Notes under the pieces: generated by a model
The model's input: only the letters and a program-made list of their open reading frames with translations
What the model was told of the DNA's origin: nothing
Database searches by the model: none
Source of the DNA: Lucifuga dentata
Lineage: Eukaryota > Chordata > Actinopteri > Ophidiiformes > Bythitidae
DNA: 64,000 nucleotides
Direction of reading: 5' to 3'
Assembly (NCBI GenBank): GCA_014773175.1
Contig: VXCM01000300.1
Span: 26,001 to 90,000 of the forward strand
In this document: one piece after another, positions 25,201 to 36,942 of the stretch
Position numbering within the stretch: the first letter of the stretch is position 1
Layout: each line of letters opens with the position of its first letter
Made by a program: the position numbers and the translations under genes

Positions 25201-28200
25201 AAACCAGAGCTGTTGCAGTATTTATTAGCTTTGTTAACTGTGTTCAGTTTGTAGAAACACCTTCTTCCATTGTGAATGGATCGACATTCCACTTTCTACT
25301 CGCTTCAGTGTTTCTTACACCTCCACACACACCCTGTGGTGTTTTTTTTTTTTTTNTTTTTTTTTTTTTGGTCACAAGAGTTTTATTCTTAATTTTTCTT
25401 TGGGGGTGTATGTGGGGTGGGGGCTTGTAACAGTGGGTGGCAGCAATGCGCTGATGCTGTGTGCGCAGAAAGAAAAAGCAGGTACCACAATGTTCTCTTT
25501 ATTAGAAAATAAAGTTTCTGTCAGATTTGATGACATATTCGTATTTATAGACCAAATTTTCCTCTGTAAAGCATAAATACATTCATGAGATATTTTCCAA
25601 ATGGCTTAAAGCGTGCTTCTGACAGAAGTGTACTCACAGTGTTCATGGCATTTGGCCAAAGTCTCCAGGTCGTCTACATGGTAGTAGTCATATCCGGATG
25701 TACCCAGTACCTCAAACGGGAGGTAACCGATAATGGGTGGAGCTCTGGACGTAAATACATGACAATGTCAGTGACAAACTATCTCCTATTGAAAAGTGCA
25801 GATTGTCCTGTAAATAAGTCTAATGTAAAGCCTTTATATAGGAGTGTAACTGTTACAAAGTTTTCACAACAGCAGAAAATTTAAGTGCTCTAGCGCTGCT
25901 CCCAAAGGGCTCAGAAAAAAATTCCTAAGGAGAGCAAAGAGCTTCACTGACTGAGGCAAGAACTTATCAAACCGACATGGAATTTGAGATTATTTTTGAT
26001 ATGCTTGGCAATAATTAGATTCGTTTGCAATTTTTAAGAAAAAAACTGGCCCATCATGACTGATCAACAGACTCCACCCACCATCCCACCTATTAAAATA
26101 TGTAATGTAATGTAATATGTAAAATATCTAAAATATGGACTCATGCACAACAAAGGTATTAGAGAACTTCAGCCAATATTTGAAATAAAGTTGGTATTCG
26201 CTAAATCAAGTGATACATATTAATAAAAATATCAGTTACTGACAATGTTTTAATGTTGTCTATACATAAGTGTCACATCAGCACATTTGAAGTTTTAATA
26301 TCTCCAACAAACTCCTTGAAGATAATTACTCTAAGTCAACTTAGTGATGATTTTCTGTGCTACTTCCGTACTAAATCTACGACTAATGTTAAACAATCAA
26401 TAACGCGAGTCAGAGTCTGTTTCTGAAGCCATTTTCCTCTGACACACATTTTTCTGAAAGATGTGAGAATTGACCAATCCACTGAGTCTTTACAAGCGCT
26501 ACTGAATAATGAGTGATCCTTGATAAAGTCTTACGATCTAAAAACATATTAAATTTCAAAAAAGAGAAAAACATACATAAACAAAAATATATTTATCTGA
26601 AAATTTGAGACAATATTCTTTTTGAGGGGGCATCTATAAATGCAGTAGAAAGTATACCTGTGGTCCAAGAAGAGAAATTTCCACTCTAAACTATGTCTGG
26701 AGGTGAATTCCTCATTAGGCTCTTCCACTGTGCACATCTCCTGTGGACAACAGAGAAAGGGGTGCAATGAGTCATTTTAAATCTCCAAAGGAAAGATATT
26801 TTTAATCAGATAGGGCCCAAAAGTAACGTTTCAAGATGATGTGAGACCAGCAACCCAGCATCAGCTTCAGCTTCAACTTTTGGTTGCCAAAGTTGACAAA
26901 GTTGTTGCCACTTTGTTTGTTGTTACAGTGTCAATGGTCATGTTAAATTATATGCTATAGTTCTGTAATGGAAAAAGTGGAAAAGAAAAGAACACATACT
27001 AAACATTAATTTCGTATTCTGTTACACTGGCAACGACAAAATTCCAAGTTTTGATGAAGTTTTGTTTCTCGGTCATTTAGGTTCAGTTGTCTCGGTACCA
27101 CTACTAATATGAATAATATAACAACATGAATGATAGGTCTTCATTTACATCACGATTTTTCACACGAGCAACTTGTTATGTTACCCGAATTGCTCAGCCC
27201 TTTTTCACACTAATTTTCTGTCGTTTAGCCGTTTCTGAGGGCGAGATAATTCTTACTTTGATAAACTGTGGCTTGGCTAGCCTCACAGTCGCTACGAGAC
27301 ACACTCTGTCTTCACAAGCAGAGTGAAGCGATCGCTGGATCACTCCTTCAAAGCCATTTCGGGTACAGTTAGGCACTGAGGGAGAACAGAAGAAAAGACA
27401 AATTCAGCCTTACAGCCAGGAAAACACAATTCAAAGCACAGAGGCTGTTTTGCATGACTCACCATTATTCAGGGACTTGAAGTTTCCAATGAACTTCACG
27501 TATTCATACACAGGGGGCTCTTTGGGGTCGATTGTCCCACGGACCATGTGGCAACAGAATTCTAACTGATTTTTTGCTGAAAGCAAATGAGCAAATGTGT
27601 TAAACGTTTAAGAAATGGCACCAAGGTCCAAAGAGGAACTTAGTATCTATTCACACAGGCTGAATAATTACAACAATATAAGACTACAATATAGTACTCA
27701 AATGTACATGCTGAGATACAAATAAAAGACTCAAGTGAAAAAGCTGCAGCACTTACTTTTCAGATATTCAGGCGTCAGTGTCTCTCCATCCAGTATATAA
27801 GAGGACAGAGTTTTGTATATATCTGAATGTTCTCCCATTGGTAGAAAATTCAGCAGGTTCTGATCTACAAGATCAGACTGAAAGGCATAAAAAATAATAG
27901 CTGTAGCACAACTGAATCTACCAGCAGCTACATATCTTAAGTGTATCAAGAAATAACAAAGCAGTAGAGCAATACTGTTCATCCATTTGTGGCCACTATT
28001 ACAGAACATTCATCACTTTTTTTTTTCAGTATATAAATTTTAGACCATAATTTTTTTTTCCCCCAGAATATACGTAAATTAAGTCATGACAGTTCCACTT
28101 CCCTCTGATTACTCAAATTATTCTGAAAAGGCAATGCTGCCTCCGTATTAATTCGTTAATCAGAACTACATCATATTATACTTACAGGTAAGTGTTCCAG

Positions 28201-31107
28201 CAGGGAAGTCACACTCTCAGACACATAGATAATATTCCCATCTGTCATAATTGCAAGGAAAAATCCATCCAATGCCTGATACAAACAAACAAAAACATTC
28301 TTATTTTACTTTTATTTCGAAATGTAAAAAAAGAAAAAAAAAGGAAATGACATAGAAAACTACTGCACTCCACGTTTAACACCCTGCTACCAGCTCACCT
28401 CCAACATCAGCTGCGTGAACTCTTCATTACTAAGGAAAGGAGGCTTCCAGTCTTGTCTGATCTCTGTTGATTCAGACTGAGCAGCAATTTCTGATGATTA
28501 AAAAAAAAAAAAAAAAAAAAATNTTTTTTTTTTTTTTTACCTTTGTGTTTGTGCAGAAAGTCGATGCTGTTTTGCAAAATAGCAGACTTGTCCATCTTCC
28601 GGGTGTTGCCCGGCAACATGGTACCCAGCTCCTTGATAAGGACATTGAACTGGTCTCTGCGCTTCTTTTCAGATTTGTTACGGGACACACTATGGATTAA
28701 CACATTAAAAAAAAAATAAAAAGAAAAAAGAAAAATTCTATTAACTACCCACTACAATCTGGGCGTTGGTTAAATTTTCATTAGCAATTTGCACTAATGT
28801 CACTGTCATAAAAGGCAGCAATTCAATTCAATTTGTGTGTGACTTTCTCTTTTTGTCCACATTGGACAAAAAACATTCAAATTTTTGCAAATAAGCCAAA
28901 TTTACATAAAATCAATGGAACTGTGCCCCTACTGTATTTTTACAACAAATCTTTGTGTAATAATCAAACAAATATATAATTATTGTTCCATAAAAACTAA
29001 CATTGTAATATCTGTTTTTATCTAATCTGTTTTTTTTTTAATATTCCTGGAAATATTAATTTCTGTGTTTTCTTAATGCTAGTATGTGACTGAATGTCTT
29101 TTATCCAAGCACAACGTACAGGGATCTTACCGTTTTGCTTTATCTTTTTCATCTTCTTCCATTAACCCATCAAAGATAATGCTGTCATCCCTGCAGAGTA
29201 AACAAACTACTGATTAGACCAAAACCATTAAGCAGGATTATGGCAACATTCAAAACTTAATTCCATACCAATCAAGACCTATCAATGGAGCAGGTTTGAC
29301 ATACAGTATATACAAACATACTGTACATATATATGTCAACAAGAAACACAACCTGCCAGCTTAATAATTGGAATCAACTGGGTTAGATGAATAAAAAAAC
29401 ACAAAGTTAGAATACAAAATACCACATGGGCTATTTTGCTGTGGGTGTATGACAACAGCAAGTCAGTATTGTACACCATATCATGACCTGTAGGCTCACC
29501 TGCCTCTGCTCAGACTATAAGTCAGAAGTCTTGATAGTATTTCTTCCCATTCAAAAGCCATTCAGATCTCCAAAAAACACCTGAATACCTGAGAAAGGAT
29601 TTTAGTGATGCATCTATCTATCTGCTAACACTGAACATAATGAAGCACCACAATTCAAGTTAGAGACAGAATAGTTAAAAGGTAAATACCAGTATCCATA
29701 CATATGCAGATGAGGCTTTGCAGTCTCTGCAAAGCAGGCTAATCGTGACAAATGGTGATTAATTTGTCAGCTCAGGGCTAGACGCAAACCGGTCAGCTTT
29801 TATTTTTATTTGGCAAGTCATCATCTATGCTGTATGACCGTAAAGGAGCCACATCATCAGTGGGGTTCCTCACGTTGGACTACTACTACTGTGGGTGGAG
29901 TCAACATCATGTTAGAGGTTAACTTTTTTTCCTACATGGCACACAGTGTATGGATGGGTTTTCCTCTTTTAATCCAGGCAATGGTCAAAGGAGCCAATAA
30001 TTACAGATCCAGAGAGTAAATGGTTGTTAATCATTAATCATTAATTCTAGCAGCAGTAGACATAATAATCTCTCTCTTGCATGTTAAAAATACTCAAACT
30101 GTGTGACTTCTTGAGTCCTGTGATCACCCCCCTTCACTTAGCTAAACTAAAAGAACTCCCCTTACATGAGGTCACATTCATTTGTTTTCAAGCCACTGCT
30201 TTAGAGCAGCTCTAATGACAGCAGAAAGACAATCAAGGTCACTATTTACTCCAAATGAAGAGTTGGTCAAAGAGTCTGAAACAATGGAAATCTCCTTCCT
30301 TCCTGACTGAAGGGCTGCATCTCCCACTTTTTGGAACCTTCTGGGTCATTCAATTCTGATCGCCATGTTCATCATGAACAGAATATGGAAGTTCAAGTGC
30401 CACCTGCTGCTGAAACAGAAGCAAAGTGTCCAGTTTTTCCTTATTACATTATATTTATAATCCAAATCAGATCTGCTCTCAACACTTGCTGATGTAAATT
30501 ACAGTGTTTTCAATCAACAGAGGTTTGGAAATTGATCAGATGTTACATAGCCAATACTAATAAGTGAACAAAAATGCCTTAATCAATGCTGATCCTGCAG
30601 GTTGGGACATTCATAGAGGAAAGCTTCTTCCTCCATCTCCTGTGGTTCTCAAGCCTTTATTGCTAAATAAAAGCTATGAATTAACACTGAAATGATGACT
30701 TAATTAATCTATTAGTCAACTGACAGAAAATGTATCAATTTTCCTAAGAAATTATTCAATCAAGTGATAATCAACTAAAGAATTGAATCCATTAATTCAA
30801 TTATTTAAATTTTTTAACAATGAAAATATAAGCATTTTGAAAGCTTCTCAAATTTGAGAATTCGTAGCCTTTCTGTATTAGATATAAAAGGAAATTGAAT
30901 ATCTTAAGATTTGTGGACTGAGATTGAAAAAGTAATCTGAAGACATTACTTTCTAGTAGCTTGTGATAGGCATTTGTCATTAATTTGATGCAATAAAGAC
31001 TAAAACTAACCAATTATTAGCAAAATAACTGATGAGATTTTTTCCCGAGTGGTCGTGTATCAAAGCCAGATAAAGTGTTTAACTCACCGGTCAATACTAG
31101 AGGTCAT
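17367..31107 (-). CDS. clock: CLOCK, bHLH-PAS circadian transcription factor, 20 coding exons; in-frame TAG in last exon
   Basis: Dimerises with BMAL/ARNTL, binds E-boxes and drives per/cry. Coding exons in transcript order: 31088-31107, 29131-29190, 28541-28689, 28399-28490, 28186-28275, 27757-27877, 27463-27576, 27257-27375, 26658-26740, 25638-25744, 24481-24628, 24243-24327, 23999-24143, 23796-23896, 22869-22952, 20482-20640, 20101-20301, 19786-19973, 18586-18844, 17367-17660. All junctions keep frame (872 codons). The start reads [19 protein letters not shown]. bHLH residues about 34-84 ([19 protein letters not shown]); PAS-A begins at [13 protein letters not shown] (108); PAS-B includes [14 protein letters not shown] (284). 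The coiled-coil/Gln exon 20482-20640 (residues 507-559) corresponds to the exon lost in the mouse Clock mutant. The Gln-rich C-terminus ends SDRNKSQPQ. An in-frame TAG at 17445-17447 would end the protein at 846 aa. Synteny suggests clocka. Confidence 0.96.
17445..17549 (-). repeat. 39-bp tandem repeat coding polyglutamine, clock last exon
   Basis: Two exact 39-nt units (17511-17549 and 17472-17510), 13 codons each, encode mainly Gln with Leu and Lys. A third, diverged unit starts at 17471 and contains AAG AAG TAG where the first two have AAG CAG TTG. The region lies just before the conserved CLOCK C-terminus. Confidence 0.9.
17821..18370 (-). mobile_element. MITE family A, copy 4 (reverse), clock last intron
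   Basis: Starts ttaaaggacaatacctgcaa and ends 'attgccttttaa', with the family's interior (cttccagactg, 'gaagtaactttattt', 'gggggctgtatcacctgaac'). It lies in the 925-bp intron between the last two clock exons. Confidence 0.75.
20916..21581 (+). mobile_element. MITE family A, copy 5 (forward), clock intron
   Basis: Begins ttaaaggcccatacggctg and ends 'gatatgtacctttaa', with long inverted ends and the full interior. Slightly longer than other copies because of an insertion around 21048-21150. Confidence 0.75.
21806..21830. repeat. (CT)n microsatellite
   Basis: CT repeat in the clock intron between 22869 and 20640. Confidence 0.9.
22120..22252. repeat. (CT)n tract with single-N gap (22174) and duplicated flank
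   Basis: A CT run followed by ctccacacctactttatcc... and ending at the N. The same CT run plus the same ~35 bp tail (to cacatcttc) recurs immediately after the N. This looks like two overlapping contig ends left unmerged. Confidence 0.85.
23166..23426 (+). pseudogene. LINE ORF2 C-terminal relic in clock intron
   Basis: An 87-codon frame with a single internal stop reads [14 protein letters not shown] near its start and [19 protein letters not shown] near its end. This is the 'F.CLNGLAP..L' and 'WN.LP.EI......F' pattern of the C-terminus of L2/Rex1-type reverse-transcriptase proteins, in opposite orientation to clock. No upstream RT domain remains. An AT-rich tail follows. Confidence 0.7.
23517..23649. 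other. Exact duplication around single-N gap (23583)
   Basis: The ~65 bp before the N (tattgtataaattg... to ...gcaaattagcttaa) repeat exactly after it. Interpreted as an assembly artefact rather than biology; the intron is inflated accordingly. Confidence 0.85.
25342..25370. other. Poly-T with single-N gap (25356)
   Basis: Homopolymer join in a clock intron (24629-25637). The rest of that intron shows nothing I recognise. Confidence 0.8.
28500..28540. other. Poly-A / N / poly-T junction next to clock bHLH exon
   Basis: A run of A, then 'at', one N (28523), then a run of T reaching the donor of the bHLH exon (exon end 28541, donor GT on minus). The intron 28491-28540 as written is only 50 bp, so it is probably under-assembled here. 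Confidence 0.8.
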
Positions 31108-31179
31108 TTTGTATCCTGTTCAGGGTCGCAGTGGTCGAGAGGGGTCTTTTAGTCGTGAGGTAGACATTTGTGAATGAAC
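31108..31179 (-). other. clock 5' UTR part of first coding exon (probable)
   Basis: On the minus strand, a good acceptor (ctttctctcaaag) ends at 31180. The 72 bases from 31179 down to the ATG at 31107 contain no splice signal, so the first coding exon is probably 31088-31179. Confidence 0.6.
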
Positions 31180-31291
31180 CTTTGAGAGAAAGATCACATT
31201 AAAGGACAAAACACAACAGCGTTGTCTCTACCGACTGCAGCAATTCAAAGCTACTGATCAGTTCAAATCAGGGCTCTGTTGGAGCTCTTAC

Positions 31292-31572
31292 CTCGGGTAC
31301 AGCCAGTCCTTACAGAGGATGACGAAAGGTGTGTGGGATGAAGATCGGGTCTGGGTNCCTCGGGTACAGCCAGTCCTTACAGAGGATGACGAAAGGTGTG
31401 TGGGATGAAGATCGGGTCTGGGTGGAGACACTGTGGTGATGGTGGAGATCTGTGAGTTTTGGAGGGGAGACACTGCAAGTGTCCTCAGTCAGAAGGTAGA
31501 AAGCTGCTGAAAGGCCTTTGATGAGCTGCGTCTTTCGTCTGCTTCGGATCTGAGCGTGGCACATGGCAGCAA
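31292..31572 (-). other. Possible additional non-coding clock 5' exon, with assembly duplication
   Basis: On the minus strand, an acceptor-like tttcatagactcag precedes 31572 and a donor gaggtaagagc follows 31292. The interval could be a 5' UTR exon. It contains a 66-bp exact direct duplication (31291-31356 and 31358-31423) around the single N at 31357, so its real length is uncertain. Confidence 0.35.
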
Positions 31573-31599
31573 CATCTGAGTCTATGAAAGTTTAGAAAA

Positions 31600-34260
31600 G
31601 CATCTTTTAAAAAATATTTCTACAAGTTATCAGGGTCCAAGATAGAGATGCTGGAGATATCTCAGTCCTCACAGTTATGCTGCTGTGAGGACTGAACATC
31701 TCTACCACCACTGATGATAGCACAATATCATTGAGAATATCGATTTTCAACACATACTGTGAGTCAAAATTCTCAGGACTAGCCCTGATATACGGTGAAA
31801 CTTTCTGTGTTCAAAATTAAGCAGGTATAGAGGAAATGCTACAGTAAATAGCAATAAAGGCATAAAGATATTGAAAGGGAGGCCTGATGGTGGCGCTACA
31901 GAACACAACTACTTTGTATGTGGTCAGACAAAATTTAGGGCCCATCCCATACATCTGTTTGACGCTGGGTTGCTCAACTTTTAACCTTTAAGATCCATGT
32001 TATTAGTTATTTCCATCATGATGACATTACACTGGCGTCACACACAGTTTAATATGCACTATTTTCTTCCTACAATCAATTAGCTACTTCAAATGAGATG
32101 GCCCATTGGCTCTCTAGCCTTAATACACTATTCAACCAATTTATCCATTTACCCATTTACTGTATGAACCTCCAGACCTGCATAGGAGGTTCTCTCATCA
32201 TAACCGCTTGTGTGGTGATGAAAAATTCCCTTTGATGTCATTCTCTATGCTTCATGGCATGCCGTTTCTGTGTCATTCACATTTTTCTTTTTGCTCTGGA
32301 AATATCTTTTTTCCTACTTGAGAGATTTATATCACAGTCATTTTTGCATATACAGTATATTCATAAAAAGTAAATAAGATCATGAGAGCAACGTTTGGCA
32401 AAGCAGTAATACAACAAAGAACATACCTGCACACCAAAACTGCAAATGGGCACAGGCCAAAAAAAAAAATTAACGGTAATTGAATTTAAAACAATAAACC
32501 CACCCTACATATTTTAGTGCTGTTTAATGTTGCAACTTCATAATCAATAAAATATGTTTTCCTCACATTACTGTTGCCTACTTAAAGATAAAATAGTTTA
32601 AGGAAATACATAAAATATACTTTTGGTATCTGAACAACATCATAAAAAGAACATTTTATAGCTTTTGTTATTTTCCCAAATTTCAAAACTTGAGGGTTTA
32701 CACCTATTGAAATGCATCCAGTTAGGCCCTGAAAACATCATTTTTGATTCGTCCTTTATTTTTGTAATGTTTTCATCCAAATGTAACATTTGAAATTATC
32801 CTCCTACAAACTCGGTCAAACAATCCACAACGTATGAGGCTAGTGAGTGTAGGGTTAACATCTTTATTCTGCAGTTCGTGAGTGTTGCCAGCTCAGACCT
32901 GATGTATCTGGCCAATCAGAACAGACTTTTCAGGAGGCGGCTTTAAAGAGACTGTACCTAAATTACCCTGCTTTCATTCAGTGTGCACAGAGGTGCTGCA
33001 GAAAGGGACCCTAGAAGTGGATCAGTGTGTTTTTCTGCAGATTAACACACTGCATAGGTTTAAAAATAGACCCCTGAAAGAAAATAAGTACTTGGAAATT
33101 TGTATAATGTCCAATTTAAAGTTCTTATGACCAGTTCTCCAAGAACGCTTTAGTCTTATAACACAACACACAGCAGATGCTGGAGGGAAATTCCAGGCAT
33201 TTGTACCTGTGTAACGATTAACAACCCAATTTGTGTTGAGATGTAAATGAATTAAAATTCTGCTTACTTGTCATTGCTCTTATCTTAACCAAAACAAAGA
33301 AAGAAAGCCAGAACTGTATGAGTACACCTACATATTATGGCATGCAAATGAAATATAAAATGACTAGAATCATCTGAATAAGATCAAGAGAAGGATCAAG
33401 CTGTATCATGACTAAATAACTAACGGCTATGCTCTGTTATTTTAGTATGTGTGACAAAGAAGTTGAAAAGAATGGGTATCTAAAGTCATGTTGTTAGTAA
33501 TACAAGTGGGCTTTGCGGGAGAGTTAGGACCTCTAGTCAGTATTTCACTTCTCACAGTGATCCTGTAACAGTGGGATACACACTAGCCACAGTGTGTTAG
33601 CGTTTCTGTTTTACATCTTCTTGAAAACAGTCAGGCTAAGTGAAACAAGAACCAAGAATGAAAAATAAACATCAGATACAAGACAGAGAAAAGAATGTAG
33701 AAACATGCGAGATGCTGAGACTGCGGAAGCAGCAGAAGCAGCTTGTTGTGCAACAACCTTGTTGTGTAACCAAGAGAGGACAGGTTGTATAACTGTGATG
33801 TCATGTGTGCTTCACTGACCTGCTGGCCCAATGACCTACTTTTCTCCTTCTTCAATCTAACACAAACACAGCTTCACCAGCAGAACCTTCCAATTCATAC
33901 CAGTAACAGGTACACTCCGTACCAACGTAAACCCCCCATAAAGCCATAGTAAGTGCCAAACAAAAGCTGAAAGCAGGTAGTCAGACTGTTAAGGATCACA
34001 TTTTATTCACTTAACAAGGTTTATAAAGGTGCTCTGTTTACCACAGAAGTCAGGTGAGCAATGCAGATGTGTAAAGGTGCTGAATTTCAACCACCAATCA
34101 GCTATCAACTTTCAGTTATCAATAATGTCACAAGTTGAAACTAGCATTTTAGCATTTTTCATGCTGAAACACATGGGCTCACTGAATAAAAACACAAAAA
34201 TGAACATTTGCATCGTGGTTTTTTTCTACCACTCACACAGCATTGTTGATGAATGTCTCT
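31600..34260. other. No gene recognised (presumed clock 5' intron)
   Basis: Non-repetitive, AT-rich sequence. All open frames are under 90 codons and none resembles a protein I know. It lies inside the presumed intron between the clock promoter near 47.2 kb and the first coding exon. Confidence 0.5.
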
Positions 34261-34311
34261 GAGTGTGTGCAGATTCAGATGTAGGGCAGCAGAGCTCTGA
34301 GGATCTGACTC

Positions 34312-34436
34312 ACTCTGAAGTGGATCCATGGCACCGCTCATCGCACGCCCCGCCACACCCCACGCTGAGACGCNACTCTGAAGTGGATCCATGGCACCGC
34401 TCATCGCACGCCCCGCCACACCCCACGCTGAGACGC
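34312..34436. other. Exact 62-bp duplication around single-N gap (34374)
   Basis: 34312-34373 and 34375-34436 are identical (actctgaagtggatccatgg ... gagacgc). Interpreted as unmerged contig ends. The copy is GC-richer than its surroundings. Confidence 0.85.
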
Positions 34437-35389
34437 CAGCACAGCAACAGTGCCAACAGCAACTCCATAGCAACCAGCCTTACTGTGCAGAGTAAAAATA
34501 ACCCGGCTGAATTCCTCCACAGCTGATACTCCTTTGATTATAGACTGAGAATTATTAAAACACCGAGCGACTCCTTTTGTCATTTCGGAAACTTCCTCAA
34601 TATGGATGTAAACACTTTGCAGATGGATTTTTTAATACATGTGCAGCATAGTAATCAGAAATGTGTCATGTAAACGTTACTGACTGCAAAAGCAAAAGAA
34701 AGAGCAAAAAGGAATCCCTTGTTCTATCCTTAATCTAAAGCAGATTCTCTCAATCAAGGAAAGTGTTTTCCCTATTCAGTTTGCAGACAGCGCAAAAGGA
34801 GCAGAACAATCACGAGAGCCAAATGGAGGGACAGAACATGGCTGAGCTGAAAGGCTTATTCTTGGGGGTCAGTAAGCTCAGAAATTCCAATAAAGGGTGA
34901 TATATTAAAAGCACAATGTGAATAGCCAAATGAAAGTCAAAAATTGGATATCATTTTGGGCTTTTTTACTCCTCCAGAGAGGATAATTGCCATTAGAACA
35001 TCACTCCAATTACGGCAGAGACTACTATTGATATGCAAGGGTTGGACTGACAGTACTAATGGTCGGACTGAGTTAACAAATTTTCTTGTCATCGTAAATG
35101 TCAGGATGGACCCTTCATCCATCCACAATGCTTCCAAAACAAGCTACTGGACACACCTGTTTGAAGTACATTTTGTGCCATTTTTCTGCTTCAGTTCTTA
35201 AATGTTCCAATAAGTTATAACTGGCAAGAAAAGTACCTTTCTCTTTCAAACTGATTTGTGTATTGTGCGGTACAGCACTGTAAAGGGCCGGAACATTCCA
35301 GGGAACTTCCATATCACTTGTGTAATTTTGTACAAAATACTTGCTTAAAAAAAGCTAATAAAGCACAAAAGTTTAAAAATTTAAATATA

Positions 35390-35560
35390 ATATAATATAA
35401 TATAATATAACACATATATACACATATATATATATACACATATATATATAGTTTTATATTTAAATTTTACATAAATTTGTATGTATAAATTATACATAAA
35501 TTTATGCATACATACATACATACATCACACACATACACACACACATAAATATTGCAGATG
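35390..35560. repeat. TA-rich compound microsatellite
   Basis: Repeats of TATAA, TATATACACA and CATACATA. The wider region 34440-36900 holds no recognisable gene, a (GA)n tract at 36250-36274 and a poly-A with N (36315). Confidence 0.85.
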
Positions 35561-36942
35561 TGGGCAGTATAGACTATATGGAGTTAATTTCATTCCCAGT
35601 GAAGGTGTTAAGTAATCTATAATCAGTCACAAGGTCATGTGGAGTATAGGTATTACATATCTGCAGAAGCTGAGGCCTTTTGGAACATCCCAGATTAAAG
35701 GATTTGCTGACTGAGCTCACAAATCAACTGTCTGTTTCAACAAACCTGAAATCTGAGTTCATCCTCATGACATTTATTTGCATTTTGCAGCCATTTTTAG
35801 AGATGGTGTGACTGAAATATGTAAGTGGACACAACAATGTTCCTTTTAAATGTTATTTACATTTATTATCTTTCAAGTCATTATATGGGGATGGAGGGAG
35901 AAACAGAAAGAGGAAGAGAGAGAAAGAATAAATTGGTATGTGTGTGTGTAGGATTCTATATGTCAGGGTTCTCTCCCCTTCCTGGACAATGATGTCAACT
36001 ATCACCTCTTTTGTCAAAGTGAAGATCCTGTGCCACCGCAGATCCAAACCAGGAGTTTACGTGCCTAAAGAGAGGAAAGCAGCCAGTTGTGTACTGCTGT
36101 CTAACACAGGTGAAGCTGTTGTTGGATACAATAAGCTCAAAGTGAAGCTATAAACGATTGCATGAATAGCAATAATGAGCATACATCACGTTGGCTTATC
36201 CAACAACAAAAAATTGGCCATGCAAACTGAATTTAATGGGTTATTCTCAGAGAGAGAGAGAGAGAGAGAGAGATTTTTAATGTGCCAATCTCAAAAAAGA
36301 AAAAAAAAAAAAAANAAAAAAAAAAAAAAAAATCAAGAAACTGCATAGTTTGATCCAGATCAGGATTTGGCAAACTAAAATATATGCTTGGACATTAATG
36401 GAATCCCTGTATTTTAACAAATACGGCTAAAAACATGTAGCAACCACTAATGTTTAGCTAAGATGATGCTAATTCAGCAACATGAGAACAGCTTTGACGC
36501 ATCTATAAGAGATGTTCCACCTAATTACTCAATTATCATTTATGATAGTTGTTTTTTCTCTTTAGGTCAATATATTATTAGAAAAAGAGTAATTATGTTT
36601 TGGCTTGTTTGTCCCTAATGAGCCCTTCTTTCTCATTGAGTTATTTCTTCAATGTCAATTTCAAACATATTGTTCATGGACCTTAACAAAAATTGTCAAT
36701 GTAATCACCCAAAATTACTTAAAACTTTCCAATATTCTTCAGAGACATTTTTGCAGATCATTACCACCATAACTGCAATACCGTCTGGTAAGCAGGGTGT
36801 CACATAATTAGGCAAACTGTGGTGTCATGGAAACACTTGTGTTTTGTTCATCATGTCATGTCAGCCCGACATCTGAGAGCAGGAAAGCTGTGAACCTTCA
36901 GAGCCCACACCTCACAATACAGACTAATGCTTTTACAGCATG

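Noticed and set aside
35938..36153. 71-codon plus-strand frame (VKVKILCHRRSKPGVYVP...)
   Set aside because: No known family, preceded by a TG microsatellite, no supporting gene structure.
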